Origin: Numida meleagris | Lineage: Eukaryota > Chordata > Aves > Galliformes > Numididae | DNA length: 64,000 nucleotides | Direction: 5' to 3' | Assembly (NCBI RefSeq): GCF_002078875.1 | Contig: NC_034411.1 | Location: forward strand, 6,080,917 to 6,144,916 | In this document: positions 58,601 through 64,000 of the stretch, one piece after another | Position numbering within the stretch: the stretch's first letter is position 1 | Layout of the letters: every line of letters begins with the position of its first letter | Position numbers and translations under genes: made by a program | Notes under the pieces: generated by a model | Database searches by the model: none | What the model was told of the DNA's origin: nothing | What the model saw: the letters and a program-made list of their open reading frames with translations, nothing else

Positions 58601-60291
58601 GCTTTAAAAACCTCAAACAATCTCTCTTTAGAACATATTTAAAAAAAAATAAAAAAAATTCAGCAGCACTAGACGAGTAGAAGGTGAGCCATTTTCTGTG
58701 CTTGCTCAGAAGATTACACGAGGTCACACACACACACACACACAGTAGCTTAGGCTGACATAAAACCAACACTGAATCCACACGTAGAAGACGTCAGACT
58801 GTACCAGCTATAACACTGACCCTCAAGCCTGTTCCCAGCCTGATGTAAATAACAAAAGAAAGCCAGTGAAAAAACAGCCTTCACCCTTGCCAAAGACAGT
58901 TGTGGCTGTGTGGGTGACTCTTCTGGGAGGTGTGTTCCATAGCTTCACTTTAGAAGCACACTAAAAAGGAGGAAAGTACTTAAGTAGCAGGTAAGATTAA
59001 TTAGGACCTTGCCCATCCTGGCTGGAAGCTCTGGTTACAGAATCCACAGCAGCCTCACTGAGGGATCAAGTAGCTGCTACCAGTCTGATCTGCATCTTCT
59101 CCTTTTGCCCTCCAGCCTCCCTTTGGCACACTGCTGCTCTTCACCAGCAACACAAACTCACTTCAGCAAGGACAGAACCACCAATGAGATCGTTGCAGAA
59201 ACAGGGCACAACTTCCACTTCTCTGTTGCTACTGGAACAGCACGCAGCAGCAACTTTCCACTAGCAGTACCCACACTGAGAGACTTCTTAGGGACCCAGC
59301 ACCCACAGGAATGGCAGGGACTCACACTGGACATCTGTACACGTCTTTTCCCTGGCACACCCAGCCAGACACAGTGTTTGTGTCTAAGTTTCTAGCCATT
59401 CCCTTGCCATGGAAAAATAAAGATTGTGAGCCACTTGCTCTAAGTATCAGGCCATGAGAACTAGAGAGAACTGCAATCTCCCATGAGTTCATCTGGTTGT
59501 CTCCTTCCTCGTGGCATCAGTGCAGCTTTGAGATTACCATATGAGCTTGCCTCCTTCCAGTGTCAATGGAAATAAGACTGAGGGGTGGCCTCTTTGCAAG
59601 GGTGGCTGCGGATTACAGACCTCTCCAGCCAGCAGCTCTAAGGAGTGAAATTCTAGTTTTGATGAGCAGAGACACCACAGCAGAGCTCCTCCCTTGCTCC
59701 AGAACTGACTTGGTTTAAACTGCTTGACACCAGACTGCTCTCACTGAGGATTTCAATGAAAGTCGTAACCTAATCCTTGCTCATGGTCCCACAAGCTCTC
59801 CCTATATTAGAGTGACCTGACCTGACCTCTTTGATGCTATTGTGCTTCTCTAATATTTAACTCTGTGATAAAGCTCAGTAGAATAGGCTGTGGTCATTTC
59901 AAGCTGTTAACCTATTTTACCAAGCTTCCAATCAAGGCATTTGTGTTTCTTAGCAAATACGTATTTTTTGACCTAAAAGTACCTGTAGGACAAACACAAA
60001 AATACCTTATCATATAGTACTGTAACAAGATAAAACTGCTAGCAAGTACTTCTGGAATCACTAACATCACATTATTTTAGTACTCACAGAATCATTTTCA
60101 TTTGCCTTTTTTTTTTTTTTAAAGAAAAAAGAAAAAAAGCCTTTTTTTGTTTTAAATACCTGAAACCAAAATACATTTCCCTACACTTCCCCAACCTGTT
60201 CAGTCAACTCTCTCCTCCACTCCATTCAAGGCTGCCTGCTTACCTTCTTAACCAAGTAGCCCTCCCTTATGCGCATCGGTTCTCGCTCCAT
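43498..60291 (-). CDS. PLEK: Pleckstrin, nine coding exons
   Basis: Exons 60291-60244, 55816-55661, 51609-51428, 50254-50163, 49424-49240, 47819-47715, 45934-45851, 44587-44518 and 43637-43498 join to 1062 bases, or 353 residues plus stop (human 350). All junctions are GT-AG with compatible phases. Order: PH1 (about 6-103, with GSMFNTWKPMWVVLLEDG and W94), a linker with the PKC target serines and threonine (S115, T116, S119 in RKSTRKS, matching human S113/T114/S117), DEP (about 138-223, VIDWLVSS), and PH2 (about 246-350, GIIVKQGCLLKQGHRRKNWK and TEWIKAIQ). Pleckstrin is the main PKC substrate of platelets and leukocytes. It binds phosphoinositides at the membrane and affects actin and granule release. 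A TATA-like box lies upstream. The neighbours FBXO48 and APLF match the mammalian gene order. Confidence 0.96.
44518..44587 (-). CDS. PLEK: PLEK coding exon 8 (PH2)
   Basis: Acceptor cttccccag precedes 44587 and donor GTAAGG follows 44518. It encodes 285-307 (GEDPLGAIHLRGCVVTAVED, then MPD) and the first base of Ser308. Confidence 0.95.
44588..45850 (-). other. PLEK intron 7 (and intron 8, 43638-44517)
   Basis: Two introns of 1.3 and 0.9 kb with short A/T tracts (44424-44440, 44670-44689 and 44951-44966). No recognised repeat or gene. Confidence 0.5.
45851..45934 (-). CDS. PLEK: PLEK coding exon 7 (PH2)
   Basis: Acceptor atttttctag precedes 45934 and donor GTAAGA follows 45851. It encodes 257-284, GHRRKNWKVRKFVLREDP, then AYLHYYDPAG, with the basic K/R cluster typical of phosphoinositide-binding PH loops. 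Confidence 0.95.
45935..47714 (-). other. PLEK intron 6
   Basis: 1.8-kb intron. It contains the longest open frame of the window (186 codons, plus strand, 46693-47253), which has no recognised relative. Confidence 0.55.
47715..47819 (-). CDS. PLEK: PLEK coding exon 6 (start of PH2)
   Basis: Acceptor gatcatgcag precedes 47819. The donor is CAG|GTCGGT, weaker than the consensus. It encodes 222-256 (PDSGFFCEGNSSDDDVVLKE, then EFRGIIVKQGCLLKQ). Confidence 0.94.
47820..49239 (-). other. PLEK intron 5
   Basis: 1.4-kb intron. No recognised repeat or coding signal. Confidence 0.5.
49240..49424 (-). CDS. PLEK: PLEK coding exon 5 (DEP domain)
   Basis: Acceptor tataaccag precedes 49424 and donor GTGAGT follows 49240. 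It completes Gly160 and encodes 161-221, including VIDWLVSS and GLMLASSLLNEGYLQPAGD, the core of the DEP fold. Confidence 0.95.
49425..50162 (-). other. PLEK intron 4
   Basis: 0.7-kb intron with an A tract at about 49487-49498. Nothing else was seen. Confidence 0.5.
50163..50254 (-). CDS. PLEK: PLEK coding exon 4 (start of DEP)
   Basis: Acceptor gtgcacag precedes 50254 and donor GTAAGG follows 50163. It completes Ser129 and encodes 130-159 (ALYLSMKDPEKGIKELKLEK, then DKKVFNHCFT). Ser129 takes the place of Gly in human. Confidence 0.94.
50255..51427 (-). other. PLEK intron 3
   Basis: 1.2-kb intron. No recognised repeat or coding signal; open frames here are shadows or chance. Confidence 0.5.
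51428..51609 (-). CDS. PLEK: PLEK coding exon 3 (end of PH1, PKC sites)
   Basis: Acceptor tccttccag precedes 51609 and donor AG|GTGTGT follows 51428. It encodes 69-128 and two bases of Ser129. EERDAWVRDIKKAI closes PH1. RFARKSTRKSIRLPE carries the three PKC phosphorylation sites. Confidence 0.95.
51610..55660 (-). other. PLEK intron 2
   Basis: 4.1-kb intron. No CR1 tail or recognised gene; short A tracts only. Confidence 0.5.
55661..55816 (-). CDS. PLEK: PLEK coding exon 2 (PH1)
   Basis: Acceptor caatgcag precedes 55816 and donor GTAAGT follows 55661. It encodes 17-68 (GSMFNTWKPMWVVLLEDGIE, then FYKRKSDNSPKGMIPLKGST, then INSPCQDFGKRM), almost identical to mammalian pleckstrin. Confidence 0.97.
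56283..57143 (+). mobile_element. CR1 LINE fragment with internal A and T tracts
   Basis: Starts in the FADDTKL region (gcagatgacaccaagctg), runs through the reverse transcriptase end and finishes ccttctaactcaagtgattc tatgattcta. A run of 24 A (56856-56879) and a run of 14 T (56977-56990) interrupt it. It is antisense to PLEK, with broken frames. Confidence 0.9.
56856..56879. repeat. Poly-A tract inside CR1
   Basis: 24 A in a row where other CR1 copies in this window have only a short A-containing stretch. This is a local slippage expansion. Confidence 0.85.
58725..58744. repeat. (CA)10 microsatellite
   Basis: Ten perfect CA units on the plus strand in PLEK intron 1. Confidence 0.9.
60244..60291 (-). 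CDS. PLEK: PLEK coding exon 1 (start)
   Basis: ATG at 60291-60289 in the context CAACATGG (A at -3, G at +4), donor GTAAGC after 60244. It encodes MEREPMRIREGYLVKK, two residues longer than the human start MEPKRIREGYLVKK. A second in-frame ATG (Met6) exists. The first is preferred for its context and its ME start. Confidence 0.93.
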
Positions 60292-60402
60292 GTTGCGGGC
60301 AGTCCTGCTCTCAAGGTCTGTCAGAGCCAGCAGTTAAGCTCCTCTGGTAACAAACCATGGGGTGGGGTTTTTTTTACAGTACAGCTGTGTCACTTTCACA
60401 AG

Positions 60403-60446
60403 TTCCTCTGCCGGCTAATCACATGAAAACAAGCCCATTTCCTCTT
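60403..60446 (-). promoter_or_regulatory. PU.1/ETS-like GAGGAA motifs near the PLEK start
   Basis: On the minus strand, AAGAGGAAAT (60446-60437) and CAGAGGAACT (60410-60401) resemble PU.1 core sites, 110-155 bases upstream of the ATG. PLEK is a blood-cell gene, so PU.1 control would fit, but short motifs like these are frequent by chance. Confidence 0.3.
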
Positions 60447-60483
60447 ACAGAGTCAGAGATAGGGAAACATAGAAGCATGAGTG

Positions 60484-60491
60484 TATTTATA
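60484..60491 (-). promoter_or_regulatory. PLEK: TATA-like box of PLEK
   Basis: The minus strand reads CTATAAATAC at 60492-60483. If it is used, transcription would start near 60460, giving a 5' leader of about 170 bases. Confidence 0.35.
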
Positions 60492-60499
60492 GGTTGTCT

Positions 60500-63400
60500 C
60501 TGACAGAACAGGCAACAGTACAACAAAATGCCCAACTCTATCAAGCATTGCCAGGCTGATGACAGAGTCCTGGGAAATTAAATAAGCACTTTAATGCCTA
60601 ATACGAATGAATCAAGTGCACTCCATAAATACATGAACTCTAGCAAAACAGTGGAGGGTGGTGTATCATATGGCTTCGTGCTTACCAAAAAGATCTCTCT
60701 AGGTTTCTAATTCATCAGCTCTGCCACTTCATCCCATCTTTGAAGCCTGATTCCTGAGGCACAAGCAGGTAGGGTTCAGCAGTGAGTAGGAAAGCCTTTC
60801 CTTGGTTAATGATGCTACGCCCTCTGCTGATACAAGAAATTTGGGCTTTAATACTGAGACTTCCCAAACTGGTTAGATGTCAAATACAAACAGATTTGAC
60901 CAGCACATTATACGAAGCATCACTCAATATCACTTCCTATGAGCATCTTTTACTTGTTACACAGCCCATTAGGTAATGTTTGTTAAAAAATAAGATAAAA
61001 ACATTTTCCAACATTGGGTATTATTGCAGTCGCACTCCCCTTTCCCATACAGGAGGAAGGATGGTGTTACACAGGAGGCAACAAGGAGGCTGATGCACTG
61101 CCAAGGGCAATTCTCTTATGAACAAGACCCCAAATCACTTTCACAGCTAAGCCCACTTAGGTTGGTGTTGAGCCCAGGGTTAATTCAACCTCAGCCACTT
61201 GCAAATGTCTTTTGACCTGACAGGCACAAGGCCTGGAGCTTCCTCCAATTAGCAGCACTGTTATTACACTATAAAGAGGTCTTCTGCTGGCTGGGATGCT
61301 CCTCTGAACTTCAGGATCAGGTCAGCAATCTGGTTAGCTCTTTATGAAGCTGCTGCGAGGTCCTACCAGACAAGCTCCACAGCCAAATTACCTGCTCTAA
61401 GCTTGCTCAAACCATTCTCATCTAGCTGTTGCTCATGTGATAGCTCCGGTCCCATTGTGATGTTTGGCATACTTCAGGTCTCGTAGATCCTCCTGTACAG
61501 AATTTCTTTGCTAAGCAATTACTTTTGCTTTAAGAAGGGGAATAATTTCCTTTCATTCTGCTGCTTCCATCTTTGGGAAAGGTGCACTTTTTTCCTGTTT
61601 AAGTGGATAACCAACAATACAAGTGACAAACAATGACAACTCAAATATCTTTCATCGCATTCCTGGAAGCCTTTTTTTTTTTTTTTGAAATGAAGGCCTT
61701 AAGGACATAAAGCTACATTCCATGAAGGTGAACAAAAAAGACCAAGAAATGGCTCACAGCTCCTACTTCTTTCTCTTCCTTGCTTCCCTTTGGGCCTGAC
61801 AAAAAGAAAACCCCTTCCCCAGCTGGAAGGGCTTATAAGAACAAAGACAGAGGAATCTGTCAGTGTTTTTCTCTCTGCAGGCAGCCTTTGCACAGATTTT
61901 CCCCTTGGCAGCCCTGCTCACCTGCTGCTCCTGCTGGTTCATTGTTTATGCTGAGTCAGGAATAGCGTCTTCCACAATAAACTATGATAGAAAGTGTCCA
62001 GGGACAGTTCTTGGAAAAAACATCTATATGACCTTATACTAAGAAATAGTTTACTGTGAACAGAAAGGGGTGCTGACACCATCATTAAGCAAAGGAAGCT
62101 CAATTTCTCATTTACCCGAAGAAAAGCCCCTAGAGATGTGTGAAATGCAATCATAGATACAGTGGCACCAAGCCAATGACTCCAGAATTTACCATTAGCT
62201 ACCTAGGCAATGCACTGTCAAAGCATAAAATTACCTTCATCTAGTATTAGCTGGAATCACCTTCTTTTATAACTTCCGTATATATATTTTCTCTCATCTT
62301 CAAAGGTCAGCTATTCCTTTTGTCCTTCTGACTTGGTTTCATTTATCACCCATCATCACAGGGGAATCAGCATTTCATCTCCCCCCAGACAGAGATGTGC
62401 TGATCAGCTAAGTCACTCAAGCAAAGCACGGAGGTCCTTAACTATGCAGTGGCCACAGTGAGTGTGAGGGACAGGACAGACTGCCAACGAATAATGAGTT
62501 ACTCCTAAAAAGCAGCACCAGCCATAAGAGAGAGGAAAGTCTGACAACTGGAGATCTAGTTGAGAGAGTGATGTGCATTTACACCAAGATTGTGAGCCAT
62601 CTCTTTGCAAATAAATATGTAACCTGGAAGAAATACAGGTAGTTTCTCAGCCTGTTACATCAGCTTTGCTGCTCTCTGTGCCACCCTTGCACAACTCTTT
62701 TTCAAGTAAGTGCCATAAACCCACCTCATCTATAACAGAGTGGTTGAGTTCTCCAGAAATATGCAGCTCTCCAGCAAATCAAGCTGAATTTCCAGTAGAA
62801 ATTAAACCAAATGCTGTATGTTCAAGATGATGGTACATGAAAAATAAAAGAAGCAAGTGGTTTGCAAAGGTGATAAAGATCCAGTCCAGCTGCCAGTAGA
62901 AGTAAAACCTTTTCTTGCTTCTACTCAGAAGCAGAGATTTCAGAATTACAGTATTGAACTGAGAGCTGGTAAGTGCGAGTCTCAGCACAATTCACTCCAT
63001 ATGGCATCACACATATGGCTATTTTTAGTGAAGGAGAGATTGTGGCTTTACATCCACTTCTGAAAAAGAAACCCCAAACCAGGACATTTCCAGATTTAGC
63101 ATGATATTCAAAAAAGTAATCGAAGAGAAGAAAGCAGGAAAAGATTAGTACAGGTGCTGTCCATGTCACCTTGGAATCCAAGTGCTGTGCGTTCGCTGTC
63201 ATAAACAAGCCACCTTGTTCTGACCTGGGGCACATTTTATATATTTAATTCTTGCAGAGCTGTGCAGCAGGACTAATGTGGTAACAGGAAAATGGGAACT
63301 CCTGCATAAATAGTAATAGTGAAAAGTTAACGCACTTGGCATCTCCTGCATAGAAAGATTATGTAAGGTGGACTGCAAACACCAAATGGACTTAACGAGA

Positions 63401-64000
63401 ATGTTTCCTAGGCAACTTGGACCAGCACATAGCATATACCATGGCTTGCATGCATACTAGCTCTGACTTGGCACAGAATACATCCAACCTCATCTGCAAC
63501 TTAGATCAGTGATACGTGTATGTGATGCAGCCAAAACACAAGAGAGAGGCCTAGGAGAATGAAGGTGCAGTGTGAGAAGACCTCTGTAGTTCTGGAATGA
63601 AAAAGAGAGATGAGGATGACTGAGCGTGCTGGCAGCAGATTACCTGAGAAAGCTTACTGCTCTCCTCAAGGGTGCTAAGGGGCTCACCAGTACACACAGT
63701 AATACTGCATCCCAAGGGAAGGGAATTAGCTTATCACATCTTACTGAGCCTGGACAACAGAATGGGAAGTCTCAGATGCCAGGGAAACAAAAAGCAGACT
63801 TGAAAGACTGAAAAAATAAATGAAAGGAAGGTCAGGCAAGTCCACTTACCTATCCTACTAAGCTACTGCTATGCCTTAAGAGAAACAGGATGTTGGTTCA
63901 AGTCTTATGAAACATCTCTTCAGCTTTCAATCTTATAAGGGTCGCCCCATTTGCCCTGTGCTCCCAGCAAAATCTACATTGCCTCCTTCTCCCTTTAGTT
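60500..64000. other. Upstream flank of PLEK
   Basis: No recognised coding exon or CR1 fragment. Contains a CTCF-like motif (60819-60830) and T tracts (61672-61686). Small open frames only. Confidence 0.5.
60819..60830 (-). promoter_or_regulatory. CTCF-like motif
   Basis: The minus strand reads TCAGCAGAGGGC, 11 of 12 matches to CCASYAGRKGGC, with CG following (…GGGCGTAG). It lies about 530 bases upstream of the PLEK ATG. Confidence 0.4.

Larger units (their letters stand above)
55817..60243 (-). other. PLEK intron 1
   Basis: 4.4-kb intron containing a CR1 copy (56283-57143), a (CA)10 repeat (58725-58744) and T/A tracts near 60107-60150. Confidence 0.6.

Overview
The window looks like nuclear DNA from a bird, most likely a galliform close to chicken. 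The genes have many short exons with GT-AG introns, the main promoter is CpG-rich, and at least eleven fragments of CR1, the dominant avian LINE, are present. The young CR1 copies end in the typical ATTCTATG-type 3' tail. There are no bacterial operons, CRISPR arrays or phage genes.

Three protein-coding genes can be read exon by exon, and each gives an unbroken reading frame. (1) APLF runs on the minus strand from 26639 to 3012 in 11 coding exons (527 codons plus stop). It encodes a DNA-break repair scaffold and histone chaperone with an FHA domain, a Ku-binding motif, two PBZ zinc fingers and an acidic tail. (2) FBXO48 runs on the plus strand from 27352 to 29956 in two coding exons (155 aa), with a likely non-coding 5' exon ending at 26973. 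It encodes a small F-box protein. (3) PLEK, pleckstrin, runs on the minus strand from 60291 to 43498 in nine coding exons (353 aa, PH-DEP-PH).

APLF and FBXO48 are head to head. Their start codons are about 0.7 kb apart, and the FBXO48 5' exon begins close to the APLF start. They share a CpG island at about 26460-27130 with two opposed ZNF143/STAF-type motifs, an E-box and an NRF1-type site, which suggests a bidirectional housekeeping promoter. PLEK has a different, AT-richer start region with a TATA-like box about 190 bp upstream of its ATG, as expected for a tissue-restricted blood-cell gene. The order PLEK-FBXO48-APLF with these relative orientations is the same as I recall for mammals.

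Layout: 1-2600 is 3' flank of APLF and holds one splice-flanked open exon-like block on the opposite strand (300-404). 2600-26640 is APLF. 26640-27130 is the shared promoter. 27130-30700 is FBXO48. 30700-42500 is intergenic, with two CR1 pieces. 42500-60500 is PLEK. 60500-64000 is upstream flank with no gene seen.

The most notable points are protein-level changes in this bird's APLF: an Asp at the usual FHA Asn and a Cys in place of a histone-anchoring Tyr. Others are the identical intron placement in the two zinc fingers, a 39-nt basic linker exon, a pair of near-identical inverted CR1 copies, and three same-strand CTCF-like motifs. I see no wholly new system. All gene identities rest on recognising protein sequence by eye, without a database search.
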